Shown piece by piece: positions 1 to 8,539 of a stretch of DNA of 64,000 nt. The notes beneath the pieces are model-generated. The model did no database searches. It saw only the letters and a program-made list of their open reading frames with translations, and was not told where the DNA came from. Position 1 is the first letter of the stretch. Every line of letters starts with the position of its first letter. Source of the DNA: Larkinella sp. C7 (GTDB lineage: Bacteria > Bacteroidota > Bacteroidia > Cytophagales > Spirosomataceae); the NCBI RefSeq assembly GCF_006149005.1, contig NZ_VBSL01000001.1, forward strand, positions 496,001-560,000, written 5' to 3'. The position numbers and the translations under genes are program-made.

Positions 1-349
1 TCGTCCAGAGGCTTTGTAATTCCGCCAACGTGGCATTCAGACGCACGTCATATTGTTCCAGCGGGCCGCCCGTGACGGCTGGCGTGGCAAATTTGGGATC
101 ACCAAAACCGCTCTGCGAAAAAATGTCGGTACCATTCAGAACCAGCGTCCGGTTCTGGTGGATATTCCGCAAGAGGGAATAACAGGACCGAACCAGATCT
201 TCGAAACCGGCTTCCGTTTTGTAGTATACGTCGGTGGTCAGGGTGGTAACCGGTTTTTCAACCAAAAATTCGTCTTTGCAGCCGGAAGCCACCAGGCCTA
301 GGAAAGCAAGGGACAGGGCCGTATATCGGATCGAGCGGAAAGATCTCAT
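1..349 (-). CDS. SusD/RagB-like lipoprotein, N-terminal part (runs off the window)
   Basis: Start of a SusD-family outer-membrane lipoprotein that would cap the SusC porin encoded just upstream and help capture a glycan or other oligomer at the cell surface. About 116 residues are visible. The signal peptide ends in a lipobox (LVASGC, Cys about residue 24), followed by KDEFL and a typical SusD opening (EKPVTTLTTDVYYKTEAGFE). The ATG lies at 347-349, only 24 bases after the susC stop, so the two genes are surely cotranscribed. The rest lies left of the window, so substrate and subfamily cannot be judged. Confidence 0.88.
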   Translation of the reverse strand, partial: MRSFRSIRYTALSLAFLGLVASGCKDEFLVEKPVTTLTTDVYYKTEAGFEDLVRSCYSLLRNIHQNRTLVLNGTDIFSQSGFGDPKFATPAVTGGPLEQYDVRLNATLAELQSLWT

Positions 350-373
350 GGGAATTACGCGTTGATTTCGGGG

Positions 374-3300
374 TTAGAAACTGATATTGACACCTACGGT
401 ATACGTCATTGACGGCACGTCATCCTGGTAAATCGCCGAGTTAAATTCAGGGTCAAATCCGGTGAATTTGGTAAACACAAACGGATTCATGACCTGCGCA
501 TACAGGCGGGCATTGGCCAGTTTCCAGGAATTCATCACGCCTTTCGGCAAGGTGTAGCCAACCGTAATGTCCGAAATCCGCAAAAAGCTGGCATCCTGGT
601 AGTTGATGGCGTTTCGGTATGGATTGGCCGCCACTACCCCAAAATAGGTGTTCGACGGATTGTCGCTCCGCCAGTAGTCCAGCGAGGCCAGTTTATTGTA
701 GCGGGTGCCGCTGATTTCGCCGAACGTGCCCGACAGGGTGCTGTTGTAATATTGAACGCCATCCCGGTAGTAGACAAAAAAGGACAAGTCCAGGTTTTTA
801 TATTTGAAACGGTTGGTGATGCCCAGAATCCAGTTCGGCAACTGTGTTCCCAGAACCACGCGGTCGTCGATGGCATCGGTGGAGGAAATAACGCCGTCGT
901 TGTTTTGATCGACCACGCGTACCGAGCCGGGCACCTGCTTGTATTTGGTCGCCTGCTCCTGCTGGGCGGTTTGCCAGATGCCATCGAATTGATAATCGAA
1001 ATTCGACCGGATCGGGTAGCCGACAAACAGCTTGTTGCCTTTATCGACGGTTTGGCCATCACCATACAGTTGCAGCAGTTTATTCCGGTTGCGGGTGAAC
1101 GCAAAGGTGCTGTTCCAGCTAAAATCGTTGCGGGCGATGTTGACGGTATTGAGCGTCAGTTCCACCCCTTTGTTCTCGATCTGACCGACGTTGGCGATGA
1201 CCTGCGAAAACCCGGTTACGGTCGGAATCTTCTGATTCAGAATCAGATCGGCGGTTTTGCGGTTATACAATTCCAGCGAAGCCGAAAGGCGGTTTTTAAA
1301 GAACCCGAAGTCCAGCCCCAGGTTGTATTCCGTACTCCGCTCCCACTTCAGATCCTTGTTGGCCAGGTTGGAAGGCGCGAAACCGTAAGCTGCCGTGCCG
1401 TCAAAGTCATACCCGGTGTTGAGCAAACCGGCCTGCGTGCTGTAGGGGCTCACCGTCGAGTTACCCACCTGCCCGTAGCTCAGGCGCAGTTTGAGGTTCG
1501 AAAACACGTTGAGGTTGCTGATGAACGGTTCGTCGCCCATGCGCCAGGCCAGGGCCACCGACGGAAAAAAGGCCCATTTGTTGCCTTCCGAAAGCTGGGA
1601 AGCACCGTCTGAACGGCCCGTTACCGTCAACAGATATTTGTCATTGTAGGAGTAGTTGACACGTCCCATAAAGGAAAGCAACGAACGCTCGACCAGCGAA
1701 CTGTTGATGCCCGTCACGGTTCCCGTATTCAGAGCATACCAGTCTGAATTGTAGGGCAGGTCTTTGGCCGCAATCTGATAGGCTTCATTGCGCTGGTAAA
1801 AGGCACTTTGCAAACCCGTTACGCCAAATTTATGCCTGCCCAGGTCCAGGTTATACGTGACAATGTTGTCCAGGGTGTAGTTTCCCTGCGTCCGGTGGTC
1901 ATACTGCGCCCGGGGTTTGGACCCAATCTGCGATTTGGACCACTGCCCCCGGAAATCACCAATCCGGTCGGTATTATACGAAGCCGAAAGCGACGAGCGG
2001 AAACTAAGCCCTTTGATGGGGGTAAACTCAACGTAGCCGTTGCTCATCACCGACATCGTGGTGGTCAGCAGTTTCGAGGTTTTGGGGTCGATGTCGGCCA
2101 ATGGATTGGGCACCTGCTTGTCGTTGATTCCCATCCAGAACGCATAGCCATCGACATTGAAATCACCGTTCTCGGACGGGTTGGCGAGGTCGCTGAAATA
2201 GGCGGTTCCCGTCGGACGCGCCCGATACGCCCCCCGCAGCGACTCCTGCGACCCCACGTTCTGGTTACTGTAGGTCAGGTAGGAAGTAAACCCCACCTTG
2301 AAGCGGTTTCCCAGCTTGCTGTCCAGACCGGCGTTCAGGTTGTAGCGTTTGTAGCCTGTATGGAGCACATTGCCATTTTCGTTCAGATAACCGCCCGAAA
2401 ACCGGTAGGTCGTTTTGTCGTTGCCACCCGCCACGCTGAGGTTGTGGCTCATTTGCAGGGCCGGGTCGGTAATCAGATCCACCCAGTCAGCGGTTTTTCC
2501 GGCCTTGATGTTCGCCATTTCGGCGGCTGTGAATGTAGCCCCCGTGGCGCCTTCCAGCACCCGGTCGGTATACGTCGCTTTGTAGAACTGCTCGCTCGAC
2601 ATCAGCTCAGGAATGTGGGCGGGCATTTTGACCCCCACGTAGCTGTCGTAACTAACGCGCGGTTTGCCGGAAATCCCTTTTTTCGTCGTGACGATGATGA
2701 CACCGTTGGCGCCCCGCGCCCCGTAAATGGCGGTCGACGACGCATCTTTCAAAATGTCCATCGACTGGATGTCGTTGGGATTGAGGTTGTTGAGATTGCC
2801 GCCCATCAGTCCGTCAATCACCACCAGGGGTTCGGTGGAGTTGTTGATGGTGTTTTCGCCCCGAATGGTGATGTTGTAGCCCGCCCCCGGTTTATTGCTT
2901 GATTTGGTGACGGTTGCACCCGCGACCTGCCCCTGAATGGCTTTGGAAGCCATCACGGGATTGGCCCGTACAATGTCCCGCGTTTGAACGGAAGCCACCG
3001 CGCCGGTCAGATCGGTCTTCTTGATTTCACCGTAGCCAACCACTACAATTTCCTCCAGTTGCTTTAAATCCGCCTTTAAAACCACATCGAAAACCGTGCG
3101 TTTCCCAACGGCCAGTTCCTGTGATTCATACCCGATAAAACTGACAATCAATACCGCATCCTCGTTGGGAACCGACAGCGAAAACCGGCCTTCCGCGTCG
3201 GTGGTCGTGCCTTTATTCAGGCCTTTGATGATGATACTGGCCCCGACAATGGCCTCATTTTTGTCATCTTTAATCTGGCCCTTGACGGCTATATCCAGGG

Positions 3301-3715
3301 GCAGCATGGGCTGTAGACTGGCCTCGTTTTCCGGCATTGCTGAAGTCTTTACTTCAATCCGATTGAGAACAATCTGTTTCCCCAGAATCCGGTAGCCCAA
3401 TTGCAGCGGTTCGAGGACGCTGGTCAGCACATCGCCAAGCGGCAAATTATGAATCGTCAGGTTAACCTTGTGCGCCGATTTTAACAGACTGGGATTATAA
3501 ATAAACCGCACTTCTGCATTTTTCTCGATCTCAATCAACACCTTTTTGATGGATTGATTTTCAATTTTCAGGCTAATCCGTTTTTTCAGCACTTCCTGCG
3601 AATCGGCTCTGTATGCAAACAAGGGCCCCATGAAGAGAACCGAAAGAAATAGCTGGCAAACAAAAGCAGGGAGAAAGCCCATGCTTTGTTTGTAATTTCG
3701 TAGCGCTATTTTCAT
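374..3715 (-). CDS. SusC/RagA-type TonB-dependent transporter with STN signalling domain
   Basis: Outer-membrane TonB-dependent importer of 1113 residues. In order: signal region (about 1-38), an STN (secretin/TonB short N-terminal) domain at about 48-110 (ISLKIENQSIKKVLIEIEKN), a CarboxypepD_reg-like beta-sandwich at about 144-215, a plug starting near EEIVVVGYGEIKKTDLTG, and a long beta-barrel ending in an aromatic residue (GVNISF). The STN domain is the part that contacts a FecR-type anti-sigma factor, and FecR and ECF sigma genes lie directly upstream (76-bp gap). Known logic of such sets: substrate binding signals through STN to FecR and frees the sigma factor, which switches the operon on. 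The substrate is not apparent from the sequence. Confidence 0.95.
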   Translation of the reverse strand: MKIALRNYKQSMGFLPAFVCQLFLSVLFMGPLFAYRADSQEVLKKRISLKIENQSIKKVLIEIEKNAEVRFIYNPSLLKSAHKVNLTIHNLPLGDVLTSVLEPLQLGYRILGKQIVLNRIEVKTSAMPENEASLQPMLPLDIAVKGQIKDDKNEAIVGASIIIKGLNKGTTTDAEGRFSLSVPNEDAVLIVSFIGYESQELAVGKRTVFDVVLKADLKQLEEIVVVGYGEIKKTDLTGAVASVQTRDIVRANPVMASKAIQGQVAGATVTKSSNKPGAGYNITIRGENTINNSTEPLVVIDGLMGGNLNNLNPNDIQSMDILKDASSTAIYGARGANGVIIVTTKKGISGKPRVSYDSYVGVKMPAHIPELMSSEQFYKATYTDRVLEGATGATFTAAEMANIKAGKTADWVDLITDPALQMSHNLSVAGGNDKTTYRFSGGYLNENGNVLHTGYKRYNLNAGLDSKLGNRFKVGFTSYLTYSNQNVGSQESLRGAYRARPTGTAYFSDLANPSENGDFNVDGYAFWMGINDKQVPNPLADIDPKTSKLLTTTMSVMSNGYVEFTPIKGLSFRSSLSASYNTDRIGDFRGQWSKSQIGSKPRAQYDHRTQGNYTLDNIVTYNLDLGRHKFGVTGLQSAFYQRNEAYQIAAKDLPYNSDWYALNTGTVTGINSSLVERSLLSFMGRVNYSYNDKYLLTVTGRSDGASQLSEGNKWAFFPSVALAWRMGDEPFISNLNVFSNLKLRLSYGQVGNSTVSPYSTQAGLLNTGYDFDGTAAYGFAPSNLANKDLKWERSTEYNLGLDFGFFKNRLSASLELYNRKTADLILNQKIPTVTGFSQVIANVGQIENKGVELTLNTVNIARNDFSWNSTFAFTRNRNKLLQLYGDGQTVDKGNKLFVGYPIRSNFDYQFDGIWQTAQQEQATKYKQVPGSVRVVDQNNDGVISSTDAIDDRVVLGTQLPNWILGITNRFKYKNLDLSFFVYYRDGVQYYNSTLSGTFGEISGTRYNKLASLDYWRSDNPSNTYFGVVAANPYRNAINYQDASFLRISDITVGYTLPKGVMNSWKLANARLYAQVMNPFVFTKFTGFDPEFNSAIYQDDVPSMTYTVGVNISF

Positions 3716-3790
3716 GAAATTAGGGGTTAAGGGTTAGGAATAAGGAGAGGAAGTAACAATTGGCAAATACCGGCACATTCTGAAACCGGT

Positions 3791-4873
3791 TTATTTACAT
3801 CCGTTTGACTTGATCTGTATTCGACCATCGTTTTCGACGTAACTGGCTTCAAGCGCAATACAGATCAATTCGATTTTTTGCAATAAGGGTTCGTCCGACA
3901 AATGAGCCGTCAGTTTGCAGGAAGACAAGCGGGTGCTATCATAAACGATGTTCGCATGATAGGCTTTATTTAACGTTTCGATAACGGTAATAGCCGCCGT
4001 TTCATCGAAATTAAAGCTCAGGCTTTGAATGGGGAGTTTCAGGTTGGTTTTATCGACCGTCAGCGGTTGGTTTAAGGTATGCTGATTCGGGTTTGTATTG
4101 ATGCGTTCATCTTCCTCTAAAACCAGCCCCTCCAATTGGTGGCTGGTCATTTTCTTATCCTTGTTTTTATCGCTATGCAGAAACACTTCGACTTTCCCGG
4201 TTTTCACCACAACTTCAGAAAATTCGGCCTGCGTTTTTACCAGAAAACTGGTGCCTAATACTTTGGTAATCAATCCTCTCGTGTATACAAAAAAGGGCGT
4301 TTCGGGATTTTTCTGCACTTCAAAAAAAGCTTCCCCAACCAGAACCACTTCGCGTTTCCGTTTATTAAACAGCTTCGGTGAATAACTGATCCGGCTTTGG
4401 GGCTGTAAAATGACGGAGCTTTTGTCGGGTAAGTTTACCAGGATAGGGCCGTTGGTCAGGTTCTCTTTTTCATAAATTTCACCGGTTCCTTCTTTTACCG
4501 TATTGATGAGCGTTCGGTAGGTAATAGCGGGGGATTCTGTGTATTTAGTCCATCCTATCCAACCCAGAACTAAAACAATGGATGCCACGGAAAGCCATCT
4601 GAACAGCGAGTTTAACCGGAATTGTTTGGCCTGAACTACACTTGCTTTTTGTCCGGTTTCCGGTGCCTGAATGGATCGGTATACCTTTTCCAATCCTGTG
4701 TCCGGATCAAAATTATACTGGGGATGTTGTGACTCCCATTCATCCAGGTATTGATGAAACAGATCAAGATTATTTTTATCCGCAAGCCACTCTTCAATCA
4801 GTTTCCGCTGAATCGTGGTACACTTATGATCAAAATAATCAAATACGATTTTCTTTAGTAATGAAGATTCCAT
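3791..4873 (-). CDS. FecR-family anti-sigma factor (FecR plus DUF4974)
   Basis: Inner-membrane anti-sigma regulator of 360 residues. The cytoplasmic N-terminus (about 1-88, starting ESSLLKKIVFDYFDHKCT) should hold the sigma factor. One membrane segment follows at about 90-108 (LSVASIVLVLGWIGW), then the periplasmic FecR domain (about 125-230, with DKSSVILQPQSRISY and GEAFFEVQKN) and a C-terminal DUF4974 domain (about 285-352, LSFNFDETAAITVIETLNKAY) that contacts the STN domain of the transporter. It lies between the sigma gene (33-bp gap) and the STN-bearing SusC, the classic order for a surface-signalling operon. Length and domain order are normal. Confidence 0.93.
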   Translation of the reverse strand: MESSLLKKIVFDYFDHKCTTIQRKLIEEWLADKNNLDLFHQYLDEWESQHPQYNFDPDTGLEKVYRSIQAPETGQKASVVQAKQFRLNSLFRWLSVASIVLVLGWIGWTKYTESPAITYRTLINTVKEGTGEIYEKENLTNGPILVNLPDKSSVILQPQSRISYSPKLFNKRKREVVLVGEAFFEVQKNPETPFFVYTRGLITKVLGTSFLVKTQAEFSEVVVKTGKVEVFLHSDKNKDKKMTSHQLEGLVLEEDERINTNPNQHTLNQPLTVDKTNLKLPIQSLSFNFDETAAITVIETLNKAYHANIVYDSTRLSSCKLTAHLSDEPLLQKIELICIALEASYVENDGRIQIKSNGCK

Positions 4874-4906
4874 AATGGCGGGATTTGGATCGTATCACTC
4901 ACTGAC

Positions 4907-5575
4907 TTAGAGAATAAACAGCAGAAATAAACTGAGTAAGTACTCGTGTTTCAGCTCCTCTCTGATCCGGGATAACGCTCTGCTGATCAACCGTTCTACC
5001 GCGCTAATCGTTAATTCCATTTCGGAAGCGACTTCCGCATATTTCTTGCCTTCCAGCCGGTTTAGCTGAAACGCTTTCCGGGATTGTTTGGGCAGGTGTT
5101 GAATGGCCACTTCCAGCTTTCGGCTTAGCTCATGGAAATGCAGGATTTCGTCTGGTTGCAGCACCGCAATGGCGTTAAAATAATCCGCGTCCTCATCGCG
5201 GGTATCCAGGTTTTCATTCCGGTTTAACTCCTGTTTTATGTAGTTGTAGGAGCGGTTTTTGACGGAGGTGTATAAATAGGACCGGTACGAGATAGCGACG
5301 GTTTCATACACCTTATTATTCCAGAAATTCGTGAAAACTTCCGCAACAACGTCTTCCGCTATTTCTTTCGAATACACATACCGAATCGCGTGGTTGCATA
5401 AATTGGTGTAGTACTTTCTGAAGAGCAACTCAAACCCTTTCTGGGGAGACGAAGCGAAACAGTTCTGAATAAAATACTCGTCGGAAATCACCCGGGTTTG
5501 TTCCGATTCTTTTGAAATCCGTGGCCCGGTTCGGTCGGCGTGATACGCTTCTAAAGGTTGCTCTTCAGGGTTCAT
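4907..5575 (-). CDS. ECF RNA polymerase sigma factor (FecI-like)
   Basis: Extracytoplasmic-function sigma-70 factor of 222 residues. Region 2 is seen as FELLFRKYYTNLCNHAIRYV and AEDVVAEVFTNFW; region 4 as LPKQSRKAFQLNRLEGKKYAEVASEMELTISAVERLISRAL. The N-terminus has about 30 extra residues before the usual start, so a downstream start is possible (for example the Met near the region 2 helix), but no better-placed ATG decides this. First gene of the sigma-FecR-SusC-SusD operon; expected to be held by the FecR protein and to activate susCD. Confidence 0.93.
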   Translation of the reverse strand: MNPEEQPLEAYHADRTGPRISKESEQTRVISDEYFIQNCFASSPQKGFELLFRKYYTNLCNHAIRYVYSKEIAEDVVAEVFTNFWNNKVYETVAISYRSYLYTSVKNRSYNYIKQELNRNENLDTRDEDADYFNAIAVLQPDEILHFHELSRKLEVAIQHLPKQSRKAFQLNRLEGKKYAEVASEMELTISAVERLISRALSRIREELKHEYLLSLFLLFIL

Positions 5576-5794
5576 CGGGTCAGAGAATACACGCTACGCA
5601 CGTTGTAGAGAATGGTTGACGGTATGTCTACCAGGCCGGAAAAATATCCTAATTCAAAGACAAAGTTTTGTTATTTTACCCCACACTAAAAAAACATTTC
5701 TTTTCTACTATTTTTCAATACCCCATTCCCAGCCTGAATCCGGTGTTTCGGGTGGCTCGTCAGGTTGAAAGCGGAGAAAGGAATGGCAAGAAAA

Positions 5795-5840
5795 TAGCCG
5801 GTATACAGCGCAGCGAAAAAGCTGTCGCGTATACCGGCTA
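5795..5840 (-). terminator. Hairpin after the sugar dehydrogenase gene
   Basis: Twelve-base perfect arms (TAGCCGGTATAC at 5795-5806 and its complement at 5829-5840) around a partly self-complementary loop (GCAGC/GCTGT). It lies 51 bases past the stop of the minus-strand dehydrogenase gene and before the ECF sigma gene, so it most likely ends the dehydrogenase transcript. A clear T-run is missing. The rest of 5576-5891 is AT-rich leader for the sigma operon; no gene was seen there. Confidence 0.5.
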
Positions 5841-5891
5841 ACGTTTACTAATCAGTTTGTAAAAATAGCTCTGTACGGTTTTTCCGTCAGG

Positions 5892-7733
5892 TTATTTATC
5901 GGGCACGCAGTTGGCCAGTTTGTAGATCCGGCCATCGGCTTTGGTATAGATGTAGAAATCCTGATTCAGCCCCAGACCAAACCGCAAATCCGTTTTTTTA
6001 CTCTGGCTCAACTCCTGAAACGTAGCGGTTTTACCGGCCACTTCCACTTTCAACTCCTTGATTTCAGCCTGTTTGCCGGGCTGTAGCTGACTGTTTTCCA
6101 CGTAGTAGACTTTCCCGCTGACAATATCGCCAAAGATGTATTTCCCCGTCAGGGCCGGAATGGCGGTTCCCGAATAGACAAAACCGGCGGAGAACGCGTT
6201 GCCTTCGTCGTGGTCATATTGAACAACGGGATACGTATACTTGAAGGTCGCATCGTTGGCGGGCAGGGCGTACACCCGGTCCATGCGGCCCCGGTAATTG
6301 ATGACAAAGGTGCCTTCGCGATCCGGCCAGCCGTAGTTCGCCCCGGCAACGCCCAGGTTCAGCTCTTCCGACTGCGCCTGACCGATGTCCGAAATCAGCA
6401 TCTTGCCATCGGGCGTCCAGCTAATCCGGTTGGGGTTCCGGAATCCCTGGCAAAAAATCTCCTTCAGGGCCGTCGGATCCTTCGCAAACGGGTTGTGGGG
6501 CGGAATACCGTACTTCCCGTTTGTGCTGTTGGTGCCTTTCGGGTCGATGCGCAACACCTTTCCCCAGGGTCGGCTCCGGTCTTTGCAGATGAAATAAAAT
6601 CCATTTTCGGTAGCTCCGCCGTCGCCGATGCCGATGTATAACATGCCGTAATCGGCGGTGCCCGGTTTCGCCATCGGGTTAAACGTAATTTCCTGAACGC
6701 CGTGAATCGGGCTTACCATGTTGAGCCGCAGCAGTTCCCGGCCCGTGCCGGCAAAGGTCGCGGCCGTTGGGTCGGGCAGTTTCCACTCCGTCAGCACCCA
6801 TTGCAGCGTCACCTTGATGGAGTCGGGATAGGCAAAATCGGCCGGGGCCGTGTTGGCTTTTTCGGTATGGGTGGTGTAGAACAGGCCGTTGGTGTAAAAA
6901 TCCGGGTGGAAGGCGTAGCTACCAAAACCGGTAGCCAAACCGGGCACATGAATGAAATTCGGGCGTTCTTTCGCCATCGACATAAACGGCCGCAGCGAAT
7001 TGCCCTCCATTTCGTACAGTGTTCCCCGCAGATCTTCCAGAAACAGCCGGTTTTTCGTTCCGGGCAGCACCTGCATTTTGTTGATGCGGGCCAGCGGTAT
7101 TTTTTCGGCACTGGCCGGGGCGGTGGTCACTTCTTCCAACTGAATCCGCAACCCGGAGGGTGGTATTTTCGTCGGAATGGGGTCCTTCAGTACTGCACCG
7201 AGGTTTTCACTGCCGACATCGACCGTCGATACCTTGCGTTTCGAGTGCAGGTAGGCCGTCAGGGCGGTGATGTCGCCCTCGCTGAGCTGCGTAAACGGCG
7301 GCATCATCTGCTTGTATTCTTCAAAAAGCTCGTGCGCCCGGGCATCGCCACTGTTGATGACCTCCGGAGCGTTGCGGATGAACTTCCGGAGCCAGTCCAC
7401 CGGCACTTCCGTCGTCACGCTGGCCAGATTCGGCCCGATGCCTTTTTGCAGGAAGTTATGACAGGCCGTACAATTCTGCTGGAACAACTGCTGTCCCTTG
7501 GTCAAAACCGCCTGGTTGGTGGAATAGCCCGTTGTGGTTGTGACTGGCGGTTTGGCTGCGGTGGGCTTTTTGGTAGGCTGTTGCCCGTGCGAAAAAGTGC
7601 AGATAACCAGCAGATTGAGCAGTGTAAAGACCCAGGATGCCATAGGCCCTGAAAAGGGTTTTGTGAATCCGCATGAAGTCTTATTTACGTATTTTTGAGG
7701 GGATTTAGGGGCAAGAAGCATTCGTAAATTCAT
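5892..7733 (-). CDS. Cytochrome c / PQQ-dependent sugar dehydrogenase (GSDH-type) fusion
   Basis: Exported 613-residue oxidoreductase, probably oxidising sugars in the periplasm and passing electrons to its own haem. A hydrophobic segment at about 33-50 ends in FSHGQ. A single class I cytochrome c domain (about 78-165) has CTACH at 88-92 and a likely axial Met in MMPPF near 143. The glucose/sorbosone dehydrogenase-type six-bladed propeller follows (about 195-605), with FHPDFYTNGLFY, EITFNP, GDGG and FRNPNRISW. The annotated ATG leaves an odd 30-residue leader; Met31 (7643) would give a conventional signal peptide. Monocistronic, with a candidate promoter at 7761-7792 and a hairpin downstream. 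The electron acceptor and substrate are unknown. Confidence 0.85.
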   Translation of the reverse strand: MNLRMLLAPKSPQKYVNKTSCGFTKPFSGPMASWVFTLLNLLVICTFSHGQQPTKKPTAAKPPVTTTTGYSTNQAVLTKGQQLFQQNCTACHNFLQKGIGPNLASVTTEVPVDWLRKFIRNAPEVINSGDARAHELFEEYKQMMPPFTQLSEGDITALTAYLHSKRKVSTVDVGSENLGAVLKDPIPTKIPPSGLRIQLEEVTTAPASAEKIPLARINKMQVLPGTKNRLFLEDLRGTLYEMEGNSLRPFMSMAKERPNFIHVPGLATGFGSYAFHPDFYTNGLFYTTHTEKANTAPADFAYPDSIKVTLQWVLTEWKLPDPTAATFAGTGRELLRLNMVSPIHGVQEITFNPMAKPGTADYGMLYIGIGDGGATENGFYFICKDRSRPWGKVLRIDPKGTNSTNGKYGIPPHNPFAKDPTALKEIFCQGFRNPNRISWTPDGKMLISDIGQAQSEELNLGVAGANYGWPDREGTFVINYRGRMDRVYALPANDATFKYTYPVVQYDHDEGNAFSAGFVYSGTAIPALTGKYIFGDIVSGKVYYVENSQLQPGKQAEIKELKVEVAGKTATFQELSQSKKTDLRFGLGLNQDFYIYTKADGRIYKLANCVPDK

Positions 7734-7760
7734 TCGGTTGTTTAATTTTCAAACGAGGTT

Positions 7761-7792
7761 GAAAATTAGGTCATTTCTTTGCGAAAATCAAA
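7761..7792 (-). promoter_or_regulatory. Candidate Bacteroidota promoter for the sugar dehydrogenase gene
   Basis: On the minus strand there is TTTG (plus coordinates 7789-7792), 20 bases, then TAATTTTC (7761-7768). This matches the -33 TTTG / -7 TAnnTTTG pattern of Bacteroidota housekeeping promoters in 7 of 8 positions at -7 with correct spacing. It ends 27 bases before the ATG at 7733. Inferred from pattern only. Confidence 0.42.
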
Positions 7793-7962
7793 CGCCAGCG
7801 GTTTTTCGATCCGCCAACGCCTTAAAGTTGGTATGGGCTAAACAGTCGGGAGGCTTCACGGGGCCTGAACCTAAAAAATTCAAAAAAATAATTTAACCTT
7901 GTGCCCAATTCCCACCGCATCCATCGTCATCGAAAAAGCCGAAACCTCTTTACCCCACTAAA

Positions 7963-8311
7963 ATGACGTTATCGAACATTTTCACCACCGCCGTTTTCAG
8001 AAAAAGTAGTTCAACGCATTAACCAACTAAAACCGGATACCCAATCTCTGTGGGGTAAAAAGAAAGCTGTCACCGGTCCGGCACCCTACCAACGCAATTC
8101 GCAAACCGCCCCCGCCTTTCTCATTAAAGATTCGCGGGATTTTGATGTGGAAAAGAACCGCCTGATCGCTTACCTCTCCAAAACGCAGCAACTGGGCGAA
8201 AACCACTTTGACAACAAAGAATCACATTCTTTTGGCAATCTGAGTAAAGATGAATGGAATACGATGTTTTATAAGCATCTGGAACACCATTTGGGGCAGT
8301 TTGGGGTGTGA
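7963..8311 (+). pseudogene. Broken DUF1569 (DinB-like) gene: frameshift plus internal deletion
   Basis: A frame open from 7967 to 8311 has no usable start and reads as the two ends of a DUF1569 protein. The N-terminal part is FSEKVVQRINQLKPDTQSLWGK. The C-terminal part runs from TGPAPYQRN and TAPAFLIKDSRDFDVEKNRLI to FGNLSKDEWNTMFYKHLEHHLGQFGV and a stop. The ATG at 7963 with MTLSNIFTTAV is in another frame and meets this one near 7995, which suggests a one-base frameshift. About 45-50 residues normally lying between WGKM and the TGP motif are missing, so an internal deletion is also likely (junction near 8058). It lies at the left edge of the AT-rich accessory patch. Its natural role (DinB-like helical bundle, unknown activity) is presumably lost. 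The rest of 7734-8539 holds no other gene. Confidence 0.72.
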
Positions 8312-8467
8312 GGGAAATGGTCACATTTTTACATAGAGCGTGCCTTATGGTTGACTCGCTCATTGAACTTCCATAAACATCAACTTTCAATATTTCGTTG
8401 ATAAATACATCTTTAGCCGGTGAATAAAGCTGATAGACAGTAAATATTTGCGTTTATTTACCTTAAA

Positions 8468-8532
8468 TTAGAGATACTCTAAAGCATTGAGAATTCGATA
8501 TCAGAACCAATTCGTAACGGAAATTTCCGTTA
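8468..8532 (+). promoter_or_regulatory. Two palindromes upstream of the ATPase-protease operon
   Basis: TTAGAG-ATA-CTCTAA at 8468-8482 is a perfect 6+6 inverted repeat. TAACGGAAATTTCCGTTA at 8515-8532 is a perfect 18-bp palindrome ending only 7 bases before the ATG at 8540. Both have the size and symmetry of repressor sites; the second would cover the transcript start or the ribosome entry region. No regulator gene is present in the operon itself. A binding role is inference. Confidence 0.5.
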
Positions 8533-8539
8533 ATCAATA

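Noticed and set aside
752-2902. Two long plus-strand frames (752-1612 and 1808-2902) opposite the first susC
   Set aside because: Antisense shadows of the SusC barrel; amino-acid composition is not protein-like.
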